Shown here piece after piece: positions 16,913 through 26,212 of a DNA stretch of 64,000 nt (its first letter is position 1; the number at the start of each line of letters is the position of its first letter). The translations under genes and the position numbers were made by a program. Location of the stretch: the NCBI GenBank assembly GCA_002699125.1, contig PABI01000123.1, forward strand, positions 62,001-126,000, in the 5' to 3' direction. The DNA comes from Anaerolineaceae bacterium (GTDB taxonomy: Bacteria; Chloroflexota; Anaerolineae; Promineifilales; Promineifilaceae). Under the pieces are notes generated by a model. It worked only from the letters and a program-made list of their open reading frames with translations, was not told the DNA's origin and ran no database searches.

Positions 16913-19900
16913 ATGAAAAAAGCATTTCTGGTCATCAGTTTGTTTGTTCTTTTAACCGCAACCGTCTATTCAGGCAGCATGCGGTTGCAGGCGGCATCGC
17001 CGGCACCGCAAGGGTCCACGCCAATTGATCCTATCTTTCCCGGAGTGGGGGTGATCACAAGCCAAACGATGGCAGACGGCCGTATCGCTACCTCCAACCA
17101 GGGCATTTTTGGCCCGCAAAGCTGCGTTCACTTAGGTGATCCATACTCCCCGCTAGACAGCCCGTGGGTGCCCGGCCCGTACACTTACACCTATCGCATT
17201 TACATTCCCCCGACCTATGCCCACGATGTGGTTCGGGTTGAACTGTTTGATCCGGATTCTATGAATACGGCCGTTAACAGCCTAACCATTAATCGTTCCA
17301 ACATCGCGATTAACAATGGACTTGAAGCCGTCTCCTCAAAAACCTGCGGCTCAGATGGAGGCAGTTCATCTCAGATTCAACCTTGCCTGCTGCGCACCGA
17401 TGAACTCAATTTAGTTTCCGCTCCCCCAAATTTAGACCTGGACCAGGTAAATCCGTTTTGGTTTGTCCGCATTGATGAAAATCGCATCCGCAATAACCCT
17501 ACATCATGTGGTTCGCCTGGCAGTTACACAACAAGCGCCAATACCCAAACGCGCTACAGCCTGTCTTATTTCGCCCAAAATCCTGACAGCACCATCGCAA
17601 AGATTCCTCTCGTTACTTACTTTGGCCAAACAGGCGACGGTGTCCGCGACAATGGCGATCATCTGACCGACATGCGTTGGGTATCACCCGGTGCCGATGT
17701 TCCTTTCTCTACGGTTGATGATCCTGGCGTCACCGTGCCGGCAACCCCCATTACCACAGACAGCTTTGAAATTGATCTCACCAGCGACGTACCCAACATC
17801 ATGGTCGATCCGGCTACCGGCGCGCGGTATCTGTACCTAGATGTGCAGGCCATGAGCGGCAGTTCGGAAAATGGGTATGAAATCTGGGCCGGTCCCCCTG
17901 ATTATGTAAACAGCGTTCCCAGCGAGGTGAATGCCCGAAATTTGCATATTCTGAATCATCCAGGTTCGCATGATTCGCAAGGGGTGGAGATTACGGCCGT
18001 TAACACCCTCGTCCAAAATACCAATTTCAGCGATCCTCAAGACATTCCCTTGGCCTACATAGGCCCAGAAGCAGCTGGTCTAGAGTTGCAAATTGCTATG
18101 TACGACAGTGATTCTGGTGCGGAACCACCCTTGATTTTCTACTTTGATACAATTGCCTTCACGCCCGATGATGGCAATCCACTCGGCTATGATCCGGCTC
18201 AAACTGACTGGGCAATGGCCTTTGGCGTCACCGGGCAAGACGACCCTGACGGAGTAGCCGAAGGTGTGCGCTGCCTGCCCGGCAACTGTAACACCCAGTG
18301 GGTCGATCCGTCTTACCAGATCACCATCCCAGGAGATTTGAGCAACTGCGATTGGCAAAATCCTACGGCCGAAACTTGTACGCCCTTTTACGGAGGCCGC
18401 CTTATGGCCCGTTACGATGGCGGTTTCTCAGATACCTATGCCTGGGATTTTGGTCCATCTAATGGTGAGCTACCCAACAACTCCACCGCAGGCTGCTCCG
18501 CCTTCCCCATTGCCATTCATGAAGGGGCACGCTCAGTTAGTGATCCCGCAAACGGAGGCATCAATCCTTATCCCGGTGCAGGCGAGTTCAGCTACCCGTC
18601 CAATCCACCAACCTACGAAAGCTTCCTGAATCATCAGGATGATATACCTTTGCTTAACGCCACACCGGGCACTATTTACCGCGTACAAAACGGTCTTGGT
18701 ACCGGCAACTTTAGCTGGCTTGTGTGGAACACTGGCATATCTGCCAGTGCAGCAACTTTAGCCAATAGCCTCACCTGGCCCGGTGATGCCACCGATTACA
18801 CTAATCATGGAGACGGAGGGATTGGTATTCCTGGCTCAGGTTTTTCATATAATGTGCGTGGCTACATTGAGCCGGGCGATCCCACCGACCAGGCCCTGCA
18901 CATTGGTGATTGGATCGCAGGAAGTACGGGCAGCATCAATTCATCTGCTGTACAAGACGTGGTAAATGGCCATATTGACCTGGAGCGTACGCTGCGTTTG
19001 CCTGTTTGGGATGTCATATCGGGCATTGGGGCAAGCGGCCGTTTCCAAACGTCCCAATTCGGCATTTTCCGCCTGATTGGCTACAGCATTGACCAAACTG
19101 GCGGGGGATCATGGCTCTTGCTTGAATTTTTAGGCCTGGACAACAGCTGTGGGCAGCTGCCGCCCGATACAATTACCACAACCTTTAATCCGGTAGCGGA
19201 CGCCAGCGTGCTCTCCAACCGGCCCGACAACAATTTTGGCGGCAGCCAACTGCGGCTGGATGCCGCGCCCACAGTCAACTCTTATCTGCGCTTTGACGTG
19301 CAGGGGCTAACGGGCACGGTCACCAACGCCACGCTGCGACTGTACGTGCAAAGCACCTCGTTGGCCGGCTTCACCGCGCATGAGGTAGCCGACAACAGCT
19401 GGGCCGAAGGTGGCATTACGTTTAACAATGCCCCGGCCATCGGTGCCGCTATTAACGGCTCCGGAGCAACCACGGCGGACAGCTATGTGGAAGTGGATGT
19501 GACCTCTTACGTCATGGGGAATGGGCTGGTCAGCCTGGCCCTCACCACAACAGACACATTGCTGCTCGCTGCCCAAAGCCGCGAAGGAGCCAATCCGCCA
19601 GAGCTGATTGTGGAAACCACAGCTGGCGGGCCAACGCCAACCAACACGCCAGCACCGCCAACACCCACCGTCACGGCGTCAGTAACTGCCACATCAACGG
19701 CGACCGTGACAGCGTCGCCCACGCCAACAGCGACGATAACGTCAACCCCAACCAACAGCCCGACGCCAACAAGTACACCGGTCGACCCGACACCAACCTT
19801 TACGCCAACACCTCGCTGTGATGTTCAGTTCGAGGGGAACCCCATTGCCGGAAACAACTTTGTCCTTGTTACCGGGGAGGTAGACACTCACGTCACTGTC

Positions 19901-20581
19901 ACCAATCTATCAACTAGCAGCACCTTAGGCAGTGGCACTTTGAACGGTCCCATTGATGGCCATGCCTGTCCAGGTTTTGCGGCCATAACGCTTAATCCGC
20001 CGCTTACTTCTAGCAATATTGGGAATGTATTACTGGTCATGGAAACTGGAGTTCCGGACAACAGCGACACCGCAATTGTTATCGGCGCAACGCCAACGCC
20101 AACGTACACGCCAGGGCCTGGTGGCAGCACGTTCACCTTCAGCAGTGTTGATGACGCCATCGTGCTTGGGCACCGGCCTACCAGCACCTATGGTGGTGCC
20201 ACCATCTTGGGCACAGATGATTCGCCAGACATTCTCAGCTATCTAAAGTTCAATGTAGAGGAGTTGGATGGTTCTGTGGCTTCGGCAACCTTGCGCGTGT
20301 TTGTGACAACGGCCGTAACCCCCTTCAACGTAGCCCAAGTAGCTGATAACGGCTGGTCTCAAGACGGCATCACCTATGACAATGCGCCGACAGTCGGACC
20401 TATCATAAACAGTTCTGGTGCGATTAGCAGCGGTACCTGGGTGGAAATTGACGTGACCAGCACCATCAACGGCGACGGCACCTTTAGCCTGGCCCTGCTG
20501 GCTGATGCCGCGGGACGCAACCTGTTCAGCAGCAGCGAATCCGGCAATGGACCCGAACTAGTTGTGACAACTGGCCCCTAA
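16913..20581 (+). CDS. Large secreted protein, paralogue 2, with two DNRLRE/CBM96-like domains
   Basis: Start at ATG 16913 after GGGGGAG; product of 1222 residues with signal peptide MKKAFLVISLF...TVYSGS. Residues ~30-760 closely resemble the preceding protein throughout. It then gains a C-terminal extension: a DNRLRE/CBM96-like beta-sandwich (FNPVADASVLSNRPDNNFGG ... LRFDVQGL ... NNAPAIGAAI), a TPT-rich linker, a ~90-residue domain beginning CDVQFEGNPIAGNNF, and a second DNRLRE-like domain (FSSVDDAIVLGHRPTSTYGG ... FNVEELDG) to the end. DNRLRE domains are found on secreted carbohydrate- or surface-binding proteins. The tail YLPIIVK of paralogue 1 is absent. Role unknown; a surface adhesin or polymer-binding protein is plausible. 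Confidence 0.75.
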   Translation: MKKAFLVISLFVLLTATVYSGSMRLQAASPAPQGSTPIDPIFPGVGVITSQTMADGRIATSNQGIFGPQSCVHLGDPYSPLDSPWVPGPYTYTYRIYIPPTYAHDVVRVELFDPDSMNTAVNSLTINRSNIAINNGLEAVSSKTCGSDGGSSSQIQPCLLRTDELNLVSAPPNLDLDQVNPFWFVRIDENRIRNNPTSCGSPGSYTTSANTQTRYSLSYFAQNPDSTIAKIPLVTYFGQTGDGVRDNGDHLTDMRWVSPGADVPFSTVDDPGVTVPATPITTDSFEIDLTSDVPNIMVDPATGARYLYLDVQAMSGSSENGYEIWAGPPDYVNSVPSEVNARNLHILNHPGSHDSQGVEITAVNTLVQNTNFSDPQDIPLAYIGPEAAGLELQIAMYDSDSGAEPPLIFYFDTIAFTPDDGNPLGYDPAQTDWAMAFGVTGQDDPDGVAEGVRCLPGNCNTQWVDPSYQITIPGDLSNCDWQNPTAETCTPFYGGRLMARYDGGFSDTYAWDFGPSNGELPNNSTAGCSAFPIAIHEGARSVSDPANGGINPYPGAGEFSYPSNPPTYESFLNHQDDIPLLNATPGTIYRVQNGLGTGNFSWLVWNTGISASAATLANSLTWPGDATDYTNHGDGGIGIPGSGFSYNVRGYIEPGDPTDQALHIGDWIAGSTGSINSSAVQDVVNGHIDLERTLRLPVWDVISGIGASGRFQTSQFGIFRLIGYSIDQTGGGSWLLLEFLGLDNSCGQLPPDTITTTFNPVADASVLSNRPDNNFGGSQLRLDAAPTVNSYLRFDVQGLTGTVTNATLRLYVQSTSLAGFTAHEVADNSWAEGGITFNNAPAIGAAINGSGATTADSYVEVDVTSYVMGNGLVSLALTTTDTLLLAAQSREGANPPELIVETTAGGPTPTNTPAPPTPTVTASVTATSTATVTASPTPTATITSTPTNSPTPTSTPVDPTPTFTPTPRCDVQFEGNPIAGNNFVLVTGEVDTHVTVTNLSTSSTLGSGTLNGPIDGHACPGFAAITLNPPLTSSNIGNVLLVMETGVPDNSDTAIVIGATPTPTYTPGPGGSTFTFSSVDDAIVLGHRPTSTYGGATILGTDDSPDILSYLKFNVEELDGSVASATLRVFVTTAVTPFNVAQVADNGWSQDGITYDNAPTVGPIINSSGAISSGTWVEIDVTSTINGDGTFSLALLADAAGRNLFSSSESGNGPELVVTTGP

Positions 20582-20600
20582 ATTCAGGACCCATACCATC

Positions 20601-20645
20601 GAGACTAGAGACTGGAGACCAACCCAATCTCCAATCTCTAGTCTC
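20601..20645. terminator. Bidirectional hairpin between convergent genes
   Basis: GAGACTAGAGACTGGAG (20601-20617) pairs with CTCCAATCTCTAGTCTC (20629-20645) with one mismatch and an 11-base loop. It lies between the secreted-protein gene and convergent uvrC. There is no long T-run; it may also be a degenerate repeat, as the arms are made of repeated GAGACT/CTCCAATCT units. Confidence 0.5.
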
Positions 20646-20657
20646 CAATCTCTTCTT

Positions 20658-22532
20658 CTACGCCAGATGGGCCTTGACCGCCTCGGCAACCTCCACCGGA
20701 ATCCCCGGCACCGAAGCAATCTCTTCCATCGTCGCTTTGCGCAAATCATCCAGCGAGCCAAAATGGGTCAGCAGCAGCTTGCGCCGCTTGGGGCCAACGC
20801 CGGGCACGCTGTCCAGAATAGAGGCCACACCTGCCTTAGCCCGTCGCTTGCGGTGGCCCGTATTGGCAAACCGGTGCGCCTCATCCCGCACCCGCTGCAC
20901 CAGATAAAGCCCTTCGGAGCGACGCGGCAGTAAAATGGAGGTCGGCTTCCCCGGTACAAACAGCTCTTCTTCCTGCTTGGCCAGCCCGGCCAGCGGCACC
21001 TCGTTTTCCAAATCAAACTGGCGCAGCACGTCCACGGCCATCGCCAACTGCCCCTTGCCCCCATCCACAATCAGCAAATCGGGCAGCAGCGACCACGCCG
21101 TCTCCTTTTTTTGCTTGCCAATCTGGCTGGGATCGTGCAGTTCGCCGGCCAGCGAATCTTTATACCGCTCAAAGCGGCGCGTCAGCACCTCTTTCATCGC
21201 GCCGTAATCATCGTTGCCCACGGTCATCACGTTGAAGCGCCGATAATCGCTTTTCTTTGGCGCACCCTGGACAAACACCACCATCGAGGCCACCGTCTGC
21301 GCGCCCTGGGTATGGCTGATGTCATAACATTCAATGCGGGCCGGCGGCGCGGGCAAATTAAGCGCCTCGTGCAGCTCAGCCATGGCCGTGACGTGTTTGG
21401 AGCGATCGGCCGCCCACTGCTGCCGGATCGTTTCCAGCGTATCCTGAGCGTTGGTTTTCACCATCTCCACCAACTCTTTCTTCTTACCCCGGGTAGGCAC
21501 CTGGATGGTCACTTTGGTACTGCGCTTGCGCCGCAGCCATTCTTCAATCACCATTGCTTCTGAAACCTGGTTAGGCAGCAGCACCTCACGCGGAATGTGG
21601 GCCGCGTCATCATAAAACTGGGTAACGAATTCGCTCAAGACATCTTCGTCGCTTTCGCCTTCGGTGCCTTCCAGCATGAAATATTCCCGCCCGATGAGCT
21701 TGCCGTAGCGAATGAAGAAGATTTGCACGCAGGCATCCCCCTGCTCGCGAGCAAAGGCAATGACATCCTGGTCCGCATTGGCGGCGGAAATCACTTTTTG
21801 CTTGGAAACAACCAGGTTGATCGCTTTGAGCTGGTCACGGTAATCGGCCGCTTTCTCAAAGTTCAGATCTTCGGCCGCTTTTTCCATTTTGGCCTGCACG
21901 TCCTTGACAATATGTTCCGATTTGCCGCCCAAAAAATCCATCAGCGACTGGATCATGTTACGGTATTGCTGCTGGTTAACCGCACCGATGCACGGCCCGT
22001 TGCACAGCTTGATATCGTAATAGAGGCAGGCGCGCTCATCATTGCCGTCAATCACCCGGTCGCAGGTGAGATAAGGGAAAATTTTGCGCAGCATGTCCAG
22101 CGTTTGGTGCACGGCCCACACGGAAGTGTAGGGGCCAAAATAGCGCGAGCCATCCCGCTCCATGCGCCGGGTAACCGTCACTTTGGGATACGGATCGGCC
22201 CAATGCACCTTGATGTAGGGATAGCGTTTGTCATCCTTGAGGCGGACGTTGTACTTGGGCCGGTGCTTTTTGATGAGCGTGTTTTCCAGCAGCAGCGCTT
22301 CCAGCTCCGATTCAGTAGTGATAATTTCCAGATCGGTGATTTCGCGGCGCAGGCGCTGGGTTTTGATGGAATCGACGTTTTTATGGAAGTAGGAACGAAC
22401 CCGGTTGCGCAGGTTAATCGCTTTGCCCACGTAAATAATGGTGCCGTGTTTATCCTTGTGCAGGTAAACACCGGGCTTGGTGGGCAGCTTTTTCAGGATT
22501 TTTTGTACGTTCTCAGGAGGTGTATACGCCAT
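20658..22532 (-). CDS. uvrC: UvrABC excinuclease subunit C
   Basis: Nucleotide-excision repair nuclease, 624 residues, the usual length. The GIY-YIG domain that makes the 3' incision is N-terminal (KPGVYLHKDKHGTIIYVGKAINLRNRVRSYF, read here in pieces). Then come the middle Cys region, the UVR motif that binds UvrB (MEKAAEDLNFEKAADYRDQL, ~200-220), the RNase H-like 5'-incision domain (IECYDISHTQGAQTVASMVV; LLIVDGGKGQL) and the C-terminal helix-hairpin-helix pair (LDSVPGVGPKRRKLLL; VPGIPVEVAE). Acts with UvrA and UvrB, which are not in this window. A TATAAT six bases upstream of the ATG suggests a leaderless message. I saw no exact ACGGCCGT palindrome in this gene, unlike most neighbours. Confidence 0.97.
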   Translation of the reverse strand: MAYTPPENVQKILKKLPTKPGVYLHKDKHGTIIYVGKAINLRNRVRSYFHKNVDSIKTQRLRREITDLEIITTESELEALLLENTLIKKHRPKYNVRLKDDKRYPYIKVHWADPYPKVTVTRRMERDGSRYFGPYTSVWAVHQTLDMLRKIFPYLTCDRVIDGNDERACLYYDIKLCNGPCIGAVNQQQYRNMIQSLMDFLGGKSEHIVKDVQAKMEKAAEDLNFEKAADYRDQLKAINLVVSKQKVISAANADQDVIAFAREQGDACVQIFFIRYGKLIGREYFMLEGTEGESDEDVLSEFVTQFYDDAAHIPREVLLPNQVSEAMVIEEWLRRKRSTKVTIQVPTRGKKKELVEMVKTNAQDTLETIRQQWAADRSKHVTAMAELHEALNLPAPPARIECYDISHTQGAQTVASMVVFVQGAPKKSDYRRFNVMTVGNDDYGAMKEVLTRRFERYKDSLAGELHDPSQIGKQKKETAWSLLPDLLIVDGGKGQLAMAVDVLRQFDLENEVPLAGLAKQEEELFVPGKPTSILLPRRSEGLYLVQRVRDEAHRFANTGHRKRRAKAGVASILDSVPGVGPKRRKLLLTHFGSLDDLRKATMEEIASVPGIPVEVAEAVKAHLA

Positions 22533-22538
22533 GGGCTA

Positions 22539-22544
22539 ATTATA
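22539..22544 (-). promoter_or_regulatory. -10 box of uvrC, probable leaderless start
   Basis: On the minus strand TATAAT is followed by TAGCCC and then the uvrC ATG. Transcription from this box would begin at or within a base or two of the start codon. No ribosome-binding sequence is present in the gap, consistent with a leaderless mRNA. The -35 match is weak. Confidence 0.45.
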
Positions 22545-22855
22545 GCTCATTTGAGCGAATCGCAACTTTTACGCACACTGTTTCAGTAGTCAAACTTCTA
22601 AATGAAGTAGGACGCGGATTAACGCCGATGAACGCTGATCTTTGTTTTATCTGCGTCATCTGCGTTATCCGCGTCCCATTATTCTTTGACTTCTGAAAAG
22701 CCCTGAACTTTTACGGCCGTAAGTTGTACTATTGAGAAAGCGAGTAGTTGGGTAATTAAAGACAAAAAACTTGGCGCGCTTTGCGTCCTTTGCGGTGAAT
22801 TTTATCAATTTTGAACAGTTTGGCTCACTGGCGCATTGTATAGGTGATGAACGTC
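22545..22855. repeat. Intergenic region with two dispersed-repeat relics
   Basis: The 311-bp spacer holds an inverted repeat at 22611-22675: GACGCGGATTAACGC on the left and GCGTTATCCGCGTC on the right. This is a form of the GCGGATTAACGCGGATGAACG repeat seen between genes in many unrelated bacteria. A second relic at 22770-22798 reads CTTTGCGTCCTTTGCGGTGA, also a common dispersed sequence. One ACGGCCGT palindrome lies near 22714. No gene is seen; the sigma-factor promoter must lie in the right half. Confidence 0.55.
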
Positions 22856-23413
22856 ATGACAATCAATCTCGATTACCTGCTTGAACGTAAGCAAGCGACG
22901 GAAGACCAAATTGTGACCTACCTAGTGGCTCACTTCTACGAACCGATGCGCCATCTGGCGCTAACCATTTTGCAAGAGCCGCTGGCCGCCGACGATGTGG
23001 CCCAGGAAACGTTGATCAAAGCAGCCAACCGCATTCACCAATATGAGCCACACACCAATTTGAAGGCGTGGGTGTATCGGATTGGGCTGAATGAGGCGCG
23101 CGGACACTTACGGAAGCAAAAAGCGCGGCAGCGGATGCAGCGCTGGTTTAAACGGGAGACGGAGGTGGATACGGCCGTTCCCTCCCCCGAAACCCAAACC
23201 ATTCAAAACGAACGGGACCAAACGCTGTGGCAGGCTGTGAACCAACTGCCGCAAAAGCACCGGCTGCCCGTCCTGCTGCGCTACAGCCACAATCTTTCTA
23301 CCCAAGAAATTGCCGAAGTTTTACAGCTGCCGCCCGGCACGGTGCGCTCCCGATTGCATTATGCCCACCGGCAGCTGCACCATTTGTTAACCCAAGATAC
23401 GGTGACGTTATGA
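22856..23413 (+). CDS. ECF (group 4) RNA polymerase sigma factor
   Basis: Sigma-70 family factor of the extracytoplasmic-function type, about 186 residues. Region 2 reads HFYEPMRHLALTILQEPLAADDVAQETLIKA (in pieces) with the core-binding DDVAQET motif, followed by LKAWVYRIGLNEARGHLRKQK. Region 4 reads LPQKHRLPVLLRYSHNLSTQEIAEVLQLPPGTVRSRLHYA, a standard helix-turn-helix for the -35 box. I choose ATG 22856 because AGGTGA lies eight bases upstream; GTG 22844 and ATG 22847 are alternatives. The stop overlaps the anti-sigma ATG (ATGA), giving translational coupling. Confidence 0.92.
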   Translation: MTINLDYLLERKQATEDQIVTYLVAHFYEPMRHLALTILQEPLAADDVAQETLIKAANRIHQYEPHTNLKAWVYRIGLNEARGHLRKQKARQRMQRWFKRETEVDTAVPSPETQTIQNERDQTLWQAVNQLPQKHRLPVLLRYSHNLSTQEIAEVLQLPPGTVRSRLHYAHRQLHHLLTQDTVTL

Positions 23414-25071
23414 ACGTAACAACTCATAAACAGGTTCGCGCCTGGCTGGAAAGCGAATATGCCTTAGACAGTGAAACAGAAGCGGCCTTGCAGGCCCATC
23501 TGCAAACCTGTACCGACTGCCGCGCCTACGCGGAGATGATCGCCCAGCTCAAAGAAGGGAGCTGGAATCCATTCCCGCGCCAGCGGCTAACCCAGGCAGA
23601 ATCGCAAAAAATTGTGAACCAAATTCGTCCCCAGCTCAGGAGAAACTCTATGACCCAAAAAACCGGCTTCTTTAACCTCTCATCAGCCTTGGGCCTGGTT
23701 GGCCTGCTGGCCATTGTTGGTTTGTTTGCCTTGATGATTGCCCAATTGAACCAAACGGCCGTTGCCCCCGCCGCCCCCTCCACCCAAGCCGAAGCAGCCA
23801 GCTACACCTGGTACGATGGCTGGGAAACCGGCGTCGCCTTCCAGTTCCCCGCCACCTGGACCATTGCCAATTTTGACACAGACGACAGCTCCATTATTAC
23901 CTTTGCCACGCTGCTAAACGAAACGGCCGTTGCCTGTTCCCAATATATGCCTGCAGATGCGAATGCCGGCATCTGGATCGTGCCTTTCGATGAAGCGCTG
24001 CCCCTGACACCCGTGGAATTTCTGGACCGCTTTGTTGAATTTGATGCGGGGAGCGTTCAGGAAACATTACAGGCGGTAACGGTAAACGGCCGTTCCGCCG
24101 CCTACACCCGGAGTGAAGTTCCCTGTGAAGAGCCGTTTAACCAGATCACCATCATGACGGCCGAAACGGACACACACCACGTTTTGTTAAGCACACGCCA
24201 TACTGCAAACGGAGCAGCGGCCGCCCGCACCGAGCTGGAAGCAATTATCACCAGCCTGACCCCTGTCGATTACACCGGCTGGCAGCCGTGGCGGCCCGGC
24301 GAATTTAACTTTACCGTCATGACGCCTGCGGAGTGGAATGTTTTTGATGCCCTTAAATCGCTTGAGCTGACAACCAGTTCGCAGCCCATGTGGAGTTCAT
24401 TTGCCGTGCCGGACCAACCGGCCAACCCCCTGCGCATGCTCATCTTTCACAACCTCAACGGCCAGTTTGGCAATACGCCGCAGGCCGTGGTTGAACAACA
24501 CATTGCCCGGATGGAAGCCGAGTTAACGATGCAGCAAATGGAGCCACCAACTACCCATCCGCTCATCCCTGAGTTGGTAACGGCCGTTTACACCACGGAG
24601 GATACGGCCGTCTTCTTTGGTGCCATTGCCTATCCACACGAATCTATTTCGCTGGACCCCATTGGCGCGATGGCCACCGTGCCGCTGGATCAACTGGACA
24701 GCTTCGGCGACACCTTCGAGCGCGTGCTGCGCAGCCTGAACGGCTACTATTCGGCCATTCCCGGCGTGTCGGTTCGGACGGCGATCACTGGCAGCAACCT
24801 GGTTGGCCCGCCAACGGCTACACCGATTCCCCCAACGGCACCAGCTCCCGATGAGCCAATTTTTGCGACGCCTACGCCAACGGCCGTTGAATTCTCAACC
24901 GACTTAACCGCAACCGCAACACCCTTTCCCCCAACCTTACCAGCACCTGGTGAAGCAACGCCTACACCAACGCCGATTGATTTTTCCACAATCTTGACAC
25001 CGATGACGCCAACGCCGTTCCTGGCCACGCCAACACCGATTCCCTTTCCAACGCCAACGGCCCAACCTTAG
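23410..25071 (+). CDS. Membrane anti-sigma factor with large extracytoplasmic domain
   Basis: Start at ATG 23410, overlapping the sigma stop by four bases; 553 residues. The N-terminal zinc-binding anti-sigma domain shows HLQTCTDC, i.e. His30-x3-Cys34-x2-Cys37 of the ZAS/zf-HC2 type, which would hold the sigma factor. One membrane span lies at about 87-110 (LGLVGLLAIVGLFALMIAQL). Outside are two related ~150-residue blocks (WETGVAFQFPATWTIANFD and WRPGEFNFTVMTPAEWNVFD), likely duplicated sensor domains of PsbP/MOG1-like appearance, then a long Pro/Thr-rich tail ending in PTPTAQP. Typical ZAS proteins are about 200-250 residues, so the sensor portion is unusually large. Signal unknown; release probably by proteolysis or conformational change. 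Confidence 0.85.
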   Translation: MNVTTHKQVRAWLESEYALDSETEAALQAHLQTCTDCRAYAEMIAQLKEGSWNPFPRQRLTQAESQKIVNQIRPQLRRNSMTQKTGFFNLSSALGLVGLLAIVGLFALMIAQLNQTAVAPAAPSTQAEAASYTWYDGWETGVAFQFPATWTIANFDTDDSSIITFATLLNETAVACSQYMPADANAGIWIVPFDEALPLTPVEFLDRFVEFDAGSVQETLQAVTVNGRSAAYTRSEVPCEEPFNQITIMTAETDTHHVLLSTRHTANGAAAARTELEAIITSLTPVDYTGWQPWRPGEFNFTVMTPAEWNVFDALKSLELTTSSQPMWSSFAVPDQPANPLRMLIFHNLNGQFGNTPQAVVEQHIARMEAELTMQQMEPPTTHPLIPELVTAVYTTEDTAVFFGAIAYPHESISLDPIGAMATVPLDQLDSFGDTFERVLRSLNGYYSAIPGVSVRTAITGSNLVGPPTATPIPPTAPAPDEPIFATPTPTAVEFSTDLTATATPFPPTLPAPGEATPTPTPIDFSTILTPMTPTPFLATPTPIPFPTPTAQP

Positions 25072-25097
25072 TTGCGTCCATGATTGACGCTTCGTCG

Positions 25098-25166
25098 TGT
25101 CATACTCGCGTAGGCGGGTATCCAGTTTATTTACCAGAGTGGATTCCCACATTCGCGGGAGTGACA
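25098..25166. repeat. Second copy of the GGATTCCC...GTGACA palindromic repeat
   Basis: Opens TGTCAT and closes GTGACA, with internal GGGTATCC and GGATTCCC halves and ACTCGCG / CGCGGGAGT arms. It is the same repeat class as 1475-1566 and again lies between convergent genes, where it may terminate both. Confidence 0.6.
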
Positions 25167-25187
25167 ATCAAAAGTGCAAACAAAGTA

Positions 25188-26183
25188 TTAGGGAATACAG
25201 GGCGGCGGGAGGTTTTCAAGCTGCCAGCTGGTTAAAAGTTGCCCGGAAGTGAACAGCTGCGTGGCCAAATTCACCCCCACGTAGCGAAAATGCCAAGGCT
25301 CCCATTTGATGCCGGTAATCTCATACGTGTTGGCCGGGTAGCTGAGGGTGAAGCCGTACAGGTGGGCATTGTTCGTTAGCCAGACGCCTTCGGCCGTGTT
25401 GGCAAAATCAACGTGAAACAGATGATCGATGGCCGGTGAGCCAAAATCAACCGTGGTGCCCAGCTGGTGCTCGCTGTAGCCGGGCCGGGCGCTTAAGATG
25501 GCCACCCGCCCCGGATATTGACTGCTCCACCATTTCCAGGCCAGGGCTTGTTCGCTGTAGCTGCGATAAGCGGAAATGATAGACGGCCGTAACCCAACCT
25601 CGTGCATCGCCCCAATAATCCTTTGCAGCGGATCGATAATCGCCTGCCGGGCAAATAAATCCTGCCCCAGCGTGATGCTGTCGTCGAAATAGTCGGACAA
25701 GGGCACCAGATCCGGCGGGGCATACGTTTCCGGCAGCGAAAATTGCTGGGTCACCATCGCCAGCAGTTCGGTATCCACAATACGGGTTTGGCAAGGAGCC
25801 AGGCCCGCACTGACAGATTCCGGCAGCACCTGGCGCGTGACGGTGGGCCAAAAGGTGGCGGTTGGCTCAATCGTAGCCGTAGGCGTTAGCGCCGCCGTAG
25901 CCGTCCACGCCGGGGTTGGGGTGGTGGTGGCTGTCGGTTCTTCGGTTGGGGCTACGCTGGGTGACGGTGCGACTGTGTTTGTGGGTGGGAGTGTGGCGGA
26001 GGGTACGGCCGTTTCCAGCAACAAGGCAACCGATTCGGCCGTTACAGCATTGCTTAACTTATCCGTCGTCTCACTGCTATCAATGGCAATGGTTGGCACC
26101 AGCGTAGGCGGCACATGTTTCACCGTCAGGCAGGCGCTCAGCAAAAGTGTGACAACCACCAGGAACAAGAGGCGTTTCTTCAT
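25188..26183 (-). CDS. VanY-like D-alanyl-D-alanine carboxypeptidase lipoprotein (M15B)
   Basis: Peptidoglycan carboxypeptidase of 331 residues. The N-terminus MKKRLLFLVV...LLLSAC is a lipoprotein signal (lipobox LSAC), followed by a ~110-residue Pro/Thr linker and the M15B domain. Zinc and catalytic blocks are visible: SAYRSYSEQALAW, SARPGYSEHQLGTTVDFG (the SxHxxGxxxD ligand motif) and WEPWHFRYVG (catalytic Glu and third ligand His). It should trim the terminal D-Ala from stem peptides outside the membrane. It lies 29 bp downstream of a Ser/Thr kinase on the same strand and is the last gene of the kinase-rich run, linking that cluster to cell-wall metabolism. Confidence 0.92.
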   Translation of the reverse strand: MKKRLLFLVVVTLLLSACLTVKHVPPTLVPTIAIDSSETTDKLSNAVTAESVALLLETAVPSATLPPTNTVAPSPSVAPTEEPTATTTPTPAWTATAALTPTATIEPTATFWPTVTRQVLPESVSAGLAPCQTRIVDTELLAMVTQQFSLPETYAPPDLVPLSDYFDDSITLGQDLFARQAIIDPLQRIIGAMHEVGLRPSIISAYRSYSEQALAWKWWSSQYPGRVAILSARPGYSEHQLGTTVDFGSPAIDHLFHVDFANTAEGVWLTNNAHLYGFTLSYPANTYEITGIKWEPWHFRYVGVNLATQLFTSGQLLTSWQLENLPPPCIP

Positions 26184-26212
26184 AGCTTAAATCCTTTCAC
26201 CACCATTATGGC

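Noticed and set aside
23227-23409. Upstream extension of the anti-sigma gene
   Set aside because: The in-frame extension lies inside the sigma-factor gene and encodes Ala/Pro-rich shadow peptide. The ATG at 23410 in the ATGA overlap is the natural start.
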